Source: G942493375 sp942493375
GTDB taxonomy: Bacteria > Armatimonadota > UBA5829
Length of the DNA stretch: 64,000 nt
Direction of reading: 5' to 3'
NCBI GenBank assembly: GCA_942493375.1
Contig: OW818698.1
Location: 4,092,001-4,156,000, forward strand
The notes beneath the pieces were generated by a model. That model was not told the origin of the DNA. It did not search any database and was given only the letters and a program-made list of their open reading frames with translations. Below are positions 52,401 to 60,125 of the stretch, piece by piece; the stretch's first letter is position 1, and the number at the start of each line of letters is the position of its first letter. Both the position numbers and the translations under genes were made by a program.

Positions 52401-53358
52401 GTCTTCCCGGGAATAGTAATGGAGTTTTATCCAATTCCAAATCAGACAGATTATTCTGAGTGCTGACAACGATCGAATCGATCACTGCTGTATCATTGGT
52501 AGTAGACGAATCTGGTGCATATTCCAGACTAAATGTATCACCTACCTCACCCGAGGCAATATTTGGAAAACGCAGCCATTGCCAGGAACCAGACTTATTA
52601 GGATTCACAGAAGCTATTATTTGTTTTTGTCCCGGTAGGATTGTATAAATCCGATAAGCCTCCTTGTCGGATCCTGATTTCACTCTTACATATATTGTTG
52701 CTGTATGGCTGGTGCGAGGAAAAGGCATTCCTTCAAAACATGAATATGCATTGCACGCAACTGCATGACCACCTAAGGCGGCAATATTGCTGGTTGCTAG
52801 CATGCCTTTTGCCGAATAATCCTCAACCTCTAAACGTCGGGGATCTACATTTGTATCATAGGTTGTTGGAGCCGGAGACTGTTCAGCTGTAATATCATCA
52901 ACTTCAAACACAGCGCCTGATTGCTTGTCCATAGTCAGGAAATAGATCCCAAGGTTTGAGTCAGAAGCAGCAAGCGACTTGGATAAAGTGACTGTTTGCC
53001 AAGATGAAGTCAGTTTAGTCGTGCTTTCAGAATACAGCCATCCATTGTTGGAATCCAGACATAACCAAAGTAAGCCTTTACCCTGGACTTTAGCTGTAAC
53101 TCTGGTTATGCGGGCACCTGTAAGTCCGGTCGCAGAAACATAGAACCCTTCCAGTTTGCTCTTACCTGGGATTGTCGCACGAACGCAGCTTCCGCCTTGA
53201 GTTCCTGAGCTTATCTGCTCAAGCGCTGCATTTGATGGGTCATTAGCATATGGATGAGCTGAGCTTATCCCATTCTCGAAATGCTCTTCCCAGTGTTGAG
53301 CGAAAACAAGTGTTGGTAAGATGATCAATACAGCAAATAGAATTGGAGTTCTTTTCAT
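49498..53358 (-). CDS. 1286-residue secreted multidomain glycan-active protein
   Basis: Signal peptide (MKRTPILFAVLIILPTLVFA). Three beta-rich carbohydrate-binding-like regions follow: about 20-165, about 185-300 (with YSAKGMLATSNIAALGG), and a CBM9-like region (PVFDGKGDDLCWKNT). A PGF/PA14-like stretch (FELYLNGNSMAKGQ) precedes a C-terminal TIM-barrel-like domain with CYCERCLSKF, a Cys signature seen in uncharacterised GH-type proteins. The last ~80 residues are a beta tail. Its ATG lies 2 nt after the preceding stop and its own stop is immediately followed by the MFS start. Probably hydrolase; no family assigned. Confidence 0.75.
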   Translation of the reverse strand: MKRTPILFAVLIILPTLVFAQHWEEHFENGISSAHPYANDPSNAALEQISSGTQGGSCVRATIPGKSKLEGFYVSATGLTGARITRVTAKVQGKGLLWLCLDSNNGWLYSESTTKLTSSWQTVTLSKSLAASDSNLGIYFLTMDKQSGAVFEVDDITAEQSPAPTTYDTNVDPRRLEVEDYSAKGMLATSNIAALGGHAVACNAYSCFEGMPFPRTSHTATIYVRVKSGSDKEAYRIYTILPGQKQIIASVNPNKSGSWQWLRFPNIASGEVGDTFSLEYAPDSSTTNDTAVIDSIVVSTQNNLSDLELDKTPLLFPGRPFAIVAKCIEPPVFDGKGDDLCWKNTVACTDFLRVNSDAKADGQTSVRFCYDDRNLYALFVCTEPILNPVLQRVHEFAANVKERDSGVWQDDWVAMILKPNTGDKDAYDFFANALGTLNDSQCLSPDFWGTRDTKWNMNSHIAAVKGNGEWSLEIAIPFADLSQQQPKPGDDWQVAIGRGAIARGENSSWNLSVKGLHDPRELGILRFGETPGNVELRTTDALEPGKNTLQVNLYSANENPKGLYVSTSIVNQNSTRHLYSFTIPGESKDSKIPFELQESGEVKIAHGVLDAATCLPIYLTPNLNRSVTSSQSIVSIKCDGPYELYLNGNSMAKGQKADNEAVKVSLRKGINLFAVKLDKGTADINISAPGMDDSKLKWKIAPPDVKEPFGPDTDDSNWKTAVKSGALVGELGREVVLRHTLLVDKTRIYPTPVPAWYICKGSTQQLIVVADGVANRTLNGWDIFIAVPVGFKIVGCSGYYTGRYDLTTIGARIIDERNMIVYKVSSKTPITTRAYDQLLRVPVFIKCSETIKADKTSLIYWTSANDGTISETRHTVPIQILPKLNGLQPKKLVWQIWGMFWEMTNPAMRDQVAKSARAAGFNNFATATIESRSVLDKYAMQNTVQVCFEEWSLNFKSYLKDHPDDHLVLSDNKSSERWVCTSLLLEKSNKALANTLKKTLKGCKTGNVIYDFEVPPFDGPHSCYCERCLSKFRKYAGLSADVELTGQIIKDKYSVQWIDFMAYVDAEVLAKMKSIIHNISPKMKFWIYSGYHNADNPRMYGINWDYIGKLKSCDVASMGYGRPVTDIPNTIAVLKGIPAVFGCLLTPYLVSDTSPSMQISRAEMLRRALDSTGGILVFERDSVDGRTWYASAETSRLVATYEDAFLSGKRSKLDSQDESAVQLLTSSKVVLLCIMNETNKQAEYNVRLTGKKGKWNEFYTGRTAKSGGTLKITLQAGETAVYVQDR

Positions 53359-53360
53359 TC

Positions 53361-55565
53361 CTATTTCCTTATTAATGCAATAAGCTTTTCTATCGCTGCT
53401 GCTATATTTTTTCTTCTAGTCTGAAGTATCTTTGGGTCTGATGTGGATTCCCACTCGTTTATTGCCAGATTTTCCGGAACAGTTAACAGACTCAGGATTG
53501 CTTTGTCCGTGGTGCTGGTCCTTTTGATTAGATCATTAAGTAGCCATAAATATTCATAGTCTTGCAGACCCAGCCTCAGCATCTCGAATCTCACCGAAGG
53601 TATCTCTTTCAGTCTGTCCGAATGTGGGTAAGTGTCATTGGGGTATGTAAGGAAGCATTCGTGCATATGGTGAGAAAAATGGACACCGGTGATGTTGAAC
53701 TTCCAATACAGCCAGTAATTCAGTCTCAACTCAAGAGGATCATAAGCATAATTTGCACGGTAGTCTGACGCATATGTCCATAACTTCTCCCCAGCTGCCA
53801 AACGTTCTTTTGCCTGAGTTCCAGTAAAGTCGAATGCTCCCCAGGCCATGCAATAAGTGCTTATTCTGCCTATGAGTGCATCAGGTATTTTGTTGGTAGC
53901 TCCTGCATAAAAGCTTTGGACTTTTGGGATGGTTTTCTTAGCTTCATCTGCTGCTAGTAAAGTCAGCTTCAAAGTCTCTTCATTTGGCTCATCCGCAATT
54001 TTTATGATGCTCATCTCTTCATATCCGATCGCCTTCAGAGCATCCGCCCTTTCCTTGATGCGTGCATCCACGGCAGCGATTTTCTCAGGAGTGATCGGGT
54101 TCATTGCAATAAACTCATTGATGAAGTTGTAGTAGATAATATATGCAGGATTGAAGTGGTATTTCTGAATATACTGCAAACGCTCTTCTGGCTTGAGGTA
54201 GATAAATGGCAGGTTGTGAAGTTCCGGAGTGATCCTGTGTTCACCGAAATCGATGATCATGTTGTTGGCGCACTCAATATATCTGGGTGTATATCGGGCC
54301 ATCTCCTCACCCCAGTAGCGCTTCGACCTTTCCTCAAAATAGGGGACACCGCCATAGAAATGTTGCACTGTATATGCCGACTGCAAATGGGACTGTGCAG
54401 GTAGATCAAACCCGTAGACCTTAAGTTCAACCGGCACCGCCAGTTTTCCACCACTAGAAAGGCATATAGTTATCTTGCCCCTATAAGTTCCAGCCTTAGT
54501 TCCCTCAGGTATCCGCCAGGTTGTCCAGATTGTAGTGTTAACATTGGCTGAGACTGAAATAATCTTTCCCTGCACCAACGGCAGAGGGTCAGGATGTGAT
54601 TCCATGTTTTCATTGATGGTATCTACATATCTGCACAGCGCGAGATCGCTTGATATACTCGACTTTCCGCAAGCCAGTTTTCCAACTACAATTGATGTAA
54701 CCTGTGTTGCTGTTTTTGGCTTTAGGTTGCAGACCACTGGCACATACTCACCGCCTGCACCTTCGGCATACAATGATTTACCTGATTTTATTGGTAAAGG
54801 AGTTTGATGATAGACCTTATCAGTCGGGTCACATGACCAGACTGTAATGTCACCAGCTTGCATAAGTATCGATCCAGAAGATGGTGCAGTCTTCCCTGCT
54901 CCAGAAGCTATTTCAGCCATGGCTTCCTGCTTGGTAAGGAGTTCCAGTCCACCAAAATCGTATTCATATGAAGTTCTTGATGTGCGGAGATAATCCGAGC
55001 AGGTATAAAGTGTCACACTCTTGATGGCTGTATGGTCCATCTGCTTTCCAAATCGTATCCAGCCGGGCTTTTCTTTGTACAGAATATAAGCAGCGTTCCA
55101 CTGACCATTCCTGATCCTGCCGTATCCTCTGCTTGCCAGTCCTGTTAGGGCTATATCCTGAATCACTCCATCAGCGCCATTAATGACTGTCTGAAGGAAA
55201 GTGGTGGGATAATCAGTTCTGACCCACATTTTGAGCACATCATATTTGGAGAAATCTGCAGGCTTGTCGAAAACAATATTCATCCCGGGATAACCGGTGC
55301 CACCAGGAGTCAGGGACATACTGTAAAACTTTCCTTTAGCTGGGGTTTTGCTATTAATCTCGCTGACTGTTACCCGACCAGGTGCATCGGATTTTGCAAA
55401 GGGATCTGTATCGCCCTGAGGCACTATCTTTTGAGCCGTAGTAGACAATGATTCCATCGACTGTACAGGTGAGTAGATACAAAAAGTCAGCAATGCCGAC
55501 ACGAGTAAAACAGCATAATTCATAACACAAATACTCCGGATGGTTTTGTTACTTCTAAGCATCAT
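53361..55565 (-). CDS. Secreted DUF4091/GH123-like protein heading MFS operon
   Basis: 734 residues. Signal sequence near the N terminus (VLLVSALLTFCIYSPVQS). The CBM-like beta domain (residues ~45-215) is followed by the DUF4091 barrel with Asp525-Glu526 in IIKIADEPNE and the characteristic C-terminal RFEMLRLGLQDYEYLWLL. First gene of a three-gene operon with the 1286-residue protein and the MFS transporter. Confidence 0.85.
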   Translation of the reverse strand: MMLRSNKTIRSICVMNYAVLLVSALLTFCIYSPVQSMESLSTTAQKIVPQGDTDPFAKSDAPGRVTVSEINSKTPAKGKFYSMSLTPGGTGYPGMNIVFDKPADFSKYDVLKMWVRTDYPTTFLQTVINGADGVIQDIALTGLASRGYGRIRNGQWNAAYILYKEKPGWIRFGKQMDHTAIKSVTLYTCSDYLRTSRTSYEYDFGGLELLTKQEAMAEIASGAGKTAPSSGSILMQAGDITVWSCDPTDKVYHQTPLPIKSGKSLYAEGAGGEYVPVVCNLKPKTATQVTSIVVGKLACGKSSISSDLALCRYVDTINENMESHPDPLPLVQGKIISVSANVNTTIWTTWRIPEGTKAGTYRGKITICLSSGGKLAVPVELKVYGFDLPAQSHLQSAYTVQHFYGGVPYFEERSKRYWGEEMARYTPRYIECANNMIIDFGEHRITPELHNLPFIYLKPEERLQYIQKYHFNPAYIIYYNFINEFIAMNPITPEKIAAVDARIKERADALKAIGYEEMSIIKIADEPNEETLKLTLLAADEAKKTIPKVQSFYAGATNKIPDALIGRISTYCMAWGAFDFTGTQAKERLAAGEKLWTYASDYRANYAYDPLELRLNYWLYWKFNITGVHFSHHMHECFLTYPNDTYPHSDRLKEIPSVRFEMLRLGLQDYEYLWLLNDLIKRTSTTDKAILSLLTVPENLAINEWESTSDPKILQTRRKNIAAAIEKLIALIRK

Positions 55566-55728
55566 AAAAGGCTCAATTAGCGAGCACTCTTTAGTATATC
55601 CTATATTCTCGATTAGAACAGCTTTGAATTTTCCACTGAATGTCCATCTGGCGGCAGTTTATACTATACTTGCCGGCAATAATGTTGTATGCTGTTGGCA
55701 ACTGACAAAATTGGTGGAGACGGTAATT

Positions 55729-56817
55729 ATGACTCGACGAGAGAGATTTATTAGGACAATGACTTTTGACTCACCTGATAGGCCCGCTACCGGGGATTAT
55801 TTGGTGTACGAGTCTATGCGCGAACGCTGGGAAAGTGAAGGACTGCCTAAAGGAGCTGATTATAACGAATACTTTGGGTTTGATTTTGATCCGTTCCGCT
55901 GGCAGGTGCCGGTCAACTGGCGCATCGACCCGTTCTATGATGATGAAGTAATTGAAGAGACGGAGGACTATATTGTTCGTCGGCAGGGCCATGGGGAGGT
56001 TGTGCGGTATTTGAAGAATTCACCTCCTCCTGCGATGCCTCAGTGGATTTCATATCCGCTCAAGTCTCGAGCGGACTGGGATAAGTTCAAGAAACGTTTA
56101 GATCCCAATTCTCCCGGACGCCTCCCTGCTAACTTTGCAGAAATGGTCGCCGAATACAAAAAAAGAGACTATCCGCTGGGAATGTGGGGGGCTGGCAGTA
56201 GCTATGGAGTTATGCGTGACTGGTGGGGCGTCGAGGAACTCTCAGTGCTCTTCTACGATGATCCATCTCTTATTGAAGAGATGATGGAGTATCTTACTCA
56301 TCTGCATCTGACATTGCTGGATAAAGTGCTTGCATATGATATCCAGTTGGATTGGGTGGCGTTCTGGGAGGATATGGCATATAAGAATGGCCCGTTGATC
56401 TCTCCAGCGATGTACGAAAAATACTGCATGCCCCTGTATCGAAAAGCAATGGAGAAAGTGCATGCTGCCGGAATACCGGTTGCTATGGTAGATTCCGATG
56501 GGGACGTGCGTGAGTTAATCCCGATGTGGCTTGATGCCGGTGTCAGCATAATGCACCCTATGGAAGTTGCCAGCAGTATGGATGTTATACAGGCCCGGAA
56601 ACAATACGGCAAGCAGATATGTTTCTTCGGTGGAATTGATAAACGTCCTCTCGCTGGAAGCTTCGAAGATATTCGTAAAGAAGTTCTGCCAAAACTGGAA
56701 GCGTGTCTGGGTGAAGGCGGATTCATACCTGCCTGCGACCACGCAGTCCCTCCGGACGTATCATTCGACAACTACAGATACTACCGCGACCTTATCAATC
56801 AGGCATCAGAAAAATAG
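55729..56817 (+). CDS. Uroporphyrinogen decarboxylase-superfamily protein (methyltransferase-like)
   Basis: 363 residues from ATG 55729; the frame is open far upstream but without a start context. MTRRERFIRTMTFDSPDRPATGDY is the usual opening; then WVAFWEDMAYKNGPLISPAMY, VAMVDSDGDVRELIPMW, CFFGGIDKR and PACDHAVPPDVSFDNYRYY, all standard in the URO-D/MtaA-like subfamily of Armatimonadota-type genomes. True haem synthesis is unlikely because this subfamily lacks a clear HemE context here. The next gene (56950) lies 132 nt downstream. Confidence 0.85.
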   Translation: MTRRERFIRTMTFDSPDRPATGDYLVYESMRERWESEGLPKGADYNEYFGFDFDPFRWQVPVNWRIDPFYDDEVIEETEDYIVRRQGHGEVVRYLKNSPPPAMPQWISYPLKSRADWDKFKKRLDPNSPGRLPANFAEMVAEYKKRDYPLGMWGAGSSYGVMRDWWGVEELSVLFYDDPSLIEEMMEYLTHLHLTLLDKVLAYDIQLDWVAFWEDMAYKNGPLISPAMYEKYCMPLYRKAMEKVHAAGIPVAMVDSDGDVRELIPMWLDAGVSIMHPMEVASSMDVIQARKQYGKQICFFGGIDKRPLAGSFEDIRKEVLPKLEACLGEGGFIPACDHAVPPDVSFDNYRYYRDLINQASEK

Positions 56818-56849
56818 CAGGTAACAGCTCAGTATTGATGTGTAATATA

Positions 56850-56910
56850 GTAAATTTACGTCCGTCCTGAGTAGCGCGAAGCGCGTATCGAAGGATGGAC
56901 GTAAATTTAC
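56850..56910. repeat. Palindromic repeat family B, copy 2
   Basis: The core TGAGTAGCGCGAAGCGCG-TATCGAAG matches copy 1 at 10668. The outer arms GTAAATTTACGTCC / GGACGTAAATTTAC are perfectly complementary but differ from copy 1. It lies between the URO-D-like gene and the next. Confidence 0.85.
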
Positions 56911-56949
56911 TCACAAATATTGAACTGTTACAATAGCGAGGACATTTTT

Positions 56950-58659
56950 ATGAATAATTCAATTTACATATCCAATTTCGATGAATGCCAGCCGGCTTCG
57001 GCACTGGCCCAGAGGTGGGAAGATGATTGCTGGCGGACTGTGCCATATGAGACAGTTGATGGAATTGTCGGCACTATGCTGATGACTACAACACTGATCG
57101 ATGCGCCGCCGGTCAGTCTTCCATTGAACCTTAAGGGATGCTACAGGATTTACCTGGGACTGGGTTGTCCCACTCTAGATGCTAGCACTTCAGCTTCCGT
57201 AAAAGTCAGGTTGACCGACGATCCCTGTTACAGTGTTTTTCAGGTAACCGGTCGGTATTGGTGGATGGAGTTCCAGGAGATCTACTGGAGAGAAACCGAC
57301 TTAACCGGTCAAACACTGCAGATTGCTAAACCCAAAGGAATGCACAACGGCGGTCCGATGCAGATACAGAGCTATATCTCTTATCTTCGGCTGGAACCGT
57401 TGAGCGATGAAGAAGCAGAAGCAATTCAAAAGCGCCGCAATGAACCTACTAATTTCAATATCTTCGGCACAGAAGATGGCTGGTCGGTGGTTGCAATCGA
57501 TAATCAGACTACGCTTGAAGAACTCTATGAACCGATTTTTCCATACAAAGACTCCGATGTAAGGACCATATTATATAACGCTGCAGCCGGAGATTATGTA
57601 AATTATCCTGATACAAAAGTCGGTACTGCTGCATGGGTAAGTGATCGACCAATATACTCCCGTCCTCTGGATAAAGCCTGGGATCAGAGTATGGAGGAAC
57701 TTCGTACAAAACAGATAGATCCGGTCGGCGCATTGTGTGATTTCACCCACAGCCTGGGTTTGGAGTTCCACGGAACGGTGCGCATCGGTTCGTTTGCATG
57801 CGAGCCTCCTATGGATGAGTCATTCAAGACCGATTTCTATAACGCCCATCCCGAGTTCCGCTGTAAAGATATAGATGGACGAGAGATCCCCCGCTTGAGT
57901 TATGCCTTTCCCGAAGTGCAGCAGCATATGCTGGATCTATACTGCGAGATAGCTGAGCGCAATATAGATGGTTTCGGTTGGATATATATCCGCAGCCTTC
58001 CAGTGATACTATACGAAGATCCACTGATCGATGGCTTTATGCAAAAATATGACCTAGACCCACGTGAATTACCCGAAGATGATGTTAGGGTTGTTAATTT
58101 CCGGTCTGAGATATTTACTGATTTCATTAGAAAGGCTGAAACAACGCTGAATGATCTGCGAATTAAACAGGGCAGAGCGCCTTTGAAATATTCAGCGATA
58201 GTCCCGGCAACTAAAAAAGTAAATCAACTTGGCGGTCTGGATTTGCAGACCTGGGTAGAGGAAGGGTTGATTGATATCCTTGCAGTTGATTTCTCTATAC
58301 AAGATAGAAATGCTTTGCATAACGAGGCTCCTGAGAATATGGAACTGGATTATTTTCAGGAAATTGTCAAAGGAACTAATTGCATTTTGGCGCCAAGACT
58401 TGCATATTTTGAAGATGAGCGTGGAGCTAAGATGATCAATTCCCTGGACAACCGGGGAATTCATAACGGTCTGATCTGGGATACAGCAAACTGTTTCAGA
58501 TACGCTCCCCATATATGGCCGATGGTAAAAGAATTTGGTTCAAGAGAGAAAGTCTCTGTCTGGGCTGCCAACGCAACAAAACCCGAACGCGTAATCAAAT
58601 CACTTAAAATGCTGGGTGGATTCACAATGGACAAATTCCCCGGCAACCTGGCATACTAA
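56950..58659 (+). CDS. Unrecognised TIM-barrel-like protein paired with URO-D-like gene
   Basis: 569 residues from ATG 56950 (GAGG at 56938-56941, 8 nt spacing). No signal peptide seen. An N-terminal beta region (YRIYLGLGCPTL; VKVRLTDDP) is followed by a barrel-like half with DFTHSLGLEFHGTVRIG, PEVQQHMLDLYCEIAERNIDGFGWIYI, and DLQTWVEEGLIDILAVDFS, reminiscent of family 10-like or DUF187-type glycosidases. Function unknown. Follows a family B palindrome and is followed by family A copy 6. Confidence 0.72.
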   Translation: MNNSIYISNFDECQPASALAQRWEDDCWRTVPYETVDGIVGTMLMTTTLIDAPPVSLPLNLKGCYRIYLGLGCPTLDASTSASVKVRLTDDPCYSVFQVTGRYWWMEFQEIYWRETDLTGQTLQIAKPKGMHNGGPMQIQSYISYLRLEPLSDEEAEAIQKRRNEPTNFNIFGTEDGWSVVAIDNQTTLEELYEPIFPYKDSDVRTILYNAAAGDYVNYPDTKVGTAAWVSDRPIYSRPLDKAWDQSMEELRTKQIDPVGALCDFTHSLGLEFHGTVRIGSFACEPPMDESFKTDFYNAHPEFRCKDIDGREIPRLSYAFPEVQQHMLDLYCEIAERNIDGFGWIYIRSLPVILYEDPLIDGFMQKYDLDPRELPEDDVRVVNFRSEIFTDFIRKAETTLNDLRIKQGRAPLKYSAIVPATKKVNQLGGLDLQTWVEEGLIDILAVDFSIQDRNALHNEAPENMELDYFQEIVKGTNCILAPRLAYFEDERGAKMINSLDNRGIHNGLIWDTANCFRYAPHIWPMVKEFGSREKVSVWAANATKPERVIKSLKMLGGFTMDKFPGNLAY

Positions 58660-58669
58660 CCGTTAAATA

Positions 58670-58754
58670 TGTCATTCTGAACGCAGTGAAGAATCTGCTT
58701 TTCCTTCTGAAATCTCTGCAAAACCGAGATTCTTCACTGCGTTCAGAATGACAA
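58670..58754. repeat. Palindromic repeat family A, copy 6
   Basis: Arms of the GAACGCAGTGAAGAATCTGC type on both sides, with TGTCATTCTG / CAGAATGACA ends. Lies between two convergent genes, 10 nt from each stop. Confidence 0.85.
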
Positions 58755-58762
58755 TTTTGTTA

Positions 58763-59965
58763 TTAATCCCCGGAAACCCTGTGTGGAAATGCATCATCAG
58801 GTTTGGTTTTGTGACAGACTGTGCAGGTATCAATAGTCCCAGCGTGCCCCTGGAGTGCAATAGCCTGGACATTATCGGCAGCTTTAGTAGTCGGAGTAAT
58901 AGCGTGAGGGCTGCCGTGGCAGGCTGCGCAATGCACTCCCTTGTGACCCTTTGAGTTGCGATAAAGAGTTCCTGGCTGCTCATACTCTGATCCTGCCTTG
59001 TTGTGGCAGTCTCCACAGCGCGGCTCATCTACCCAGGGCCTGCGGCCAGTACTTGCGACTTCTATCATGCTTTCATGGCAGTCATCACAGGTCATTCCTT
59101 TTTTGTAATGGACATCCCGGAGGCATTGAGTTCTTTTACCAGGATGACAAGCATAGCATTCCGTTCCTCCGAGTTGGACCTTCATGCTGCCCATCCGTGT
59201 TGAATGTGAATGGTGCATTGCTCGAGATAGAGTTGATACTCCCGGTTTCCCGGCACCAAGTGCACCCAGTGGAGCTTGTGCATGACAACTGCCGCATTCA
59301 ACTGGTGCCTTGTTTGCCAGGTCAGTCGCATGCAGATCATCGTGGGCTTTCAGGATATTTACCGGAGCAACAGTGCCGTTATGGCAAAGATCGCAGCTAA
59401 TCTCCCAGGACACCGGAACAACAGCTTTTGTGCTTGCCATCGTAGTTCCGGATGCTTTGACTGTAATTGTTGCCAACGGGTAAGCATCTTCCACACCTGA
59501 GTCATTAATTGGAGTTATTGGGATACCTTCGACAACCCAGTCATTTTCACCTGTAAGTGTCATTGTCCCTGAAAGACCATTCCCCGCAAGCCCTATATCA
59601 GGAGCAGGATTCACACCCAGCAATGCTCCAACATAAGTCCAGAAATTGGTTTTGTCGGATGAGCTGGTATTTGAGGGTATGGTGTAGTCTATGGTAATGC
59701 CACTTGTTACAATGCGTGGTTCTTCACCTCGTCGGTCTATAACCTGAGCACGTAGGTTGTTGTATGGAGGAAGTATCATGAACTGTGAGAAATCCTGGTT
59801 CAAGCAGTGCATACCAAGTTCGCTATATCCCAAAACAACCATTTCGCCGGTAACTATACCTCCACCGCCACCATCGTTGTTATTACTGCTGCTGGAACCG
59901 CCGCCACCGCATCCAGCAATTATACAAACTGAAACTATTATGACCGCATAAAACCAACGTACCAT
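58763..59965 (-). CDS. Seven-haem c-type cytochrome lipoprotein
   Basis: 400 residues from ATG 59965 (GGAGG 5 nt upstream). Lipoprotein signal with CIIAGCGGGG, then a Gly/Ser/Asn-rich linker. The N-terminal 180 residues form a haem-free domain with SELGMHCLNQDFSQFM. Seven CxxCH motifs follow in order: CDLCH, CGSCH, CYACH, CDDCH, CGDCH, CAACH and CTVCH. Such proteins carry electrons at the outer membrane or periplasm. No maturation genes or partner redox enzymes are nearby. Downstream of it is the GH36 promoter region. Confidence 0.92.
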   Translation of the reverse strand: MVRWFYAVIIVSVCIIAGCGGGGSSSSNNNDGGGGGIVTGEMVVLGYSELGMHCLNQDFSQFMILPPYNNLRAQVIDRRGEEPRIVTSGITIDYTIPSNTSSSDKTNFWTYVGALLGVNPAPDIGLAGNGLSGTMTLTGENDWVVEGIPITPINDSGVEDAYPLATITVKASGTTMASTKAVVPVSWEISCDLCHNGTVAPVNILKAHDDLHATDLANKAPVECGSCHAQAPLGALGAGKPGVSTLSRAMHHSHSTRMGSMKVQLGGTECYACHPGKRTQCLRDVHYKKGMTCDDCHESMIEVASTGRRPWVDEPRCGDCHNKAGSEYEQPGTLYRNSKGHKGVHCAACHGSPHAITPTTKAADNVQAIALQGHAGTIDTCTVCHKTKPDDAFPHRVSGD

Positions 59966-60125
59966 ATGTTCCTCCAGCATTTTCCATCTATCGATCTAGA
60001 TTGCTTTGCTTAGTATAACCTCGCTTTATAGAGTGTAAACATAGCAATAGTAATATATTCTGGCCTGCACGTATAATATAGACAATTAAAAGTTGTGGAT
60101 GATTCTATAAAAGTAGGAGACTGTG

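Noticed and set aside
55540..55728. 63-residue N-terminal extension of the URO-D-like protein
   Set aside because: It overlaps the promoter region and the divergent gene's start, and the family begins at MTRRERF.
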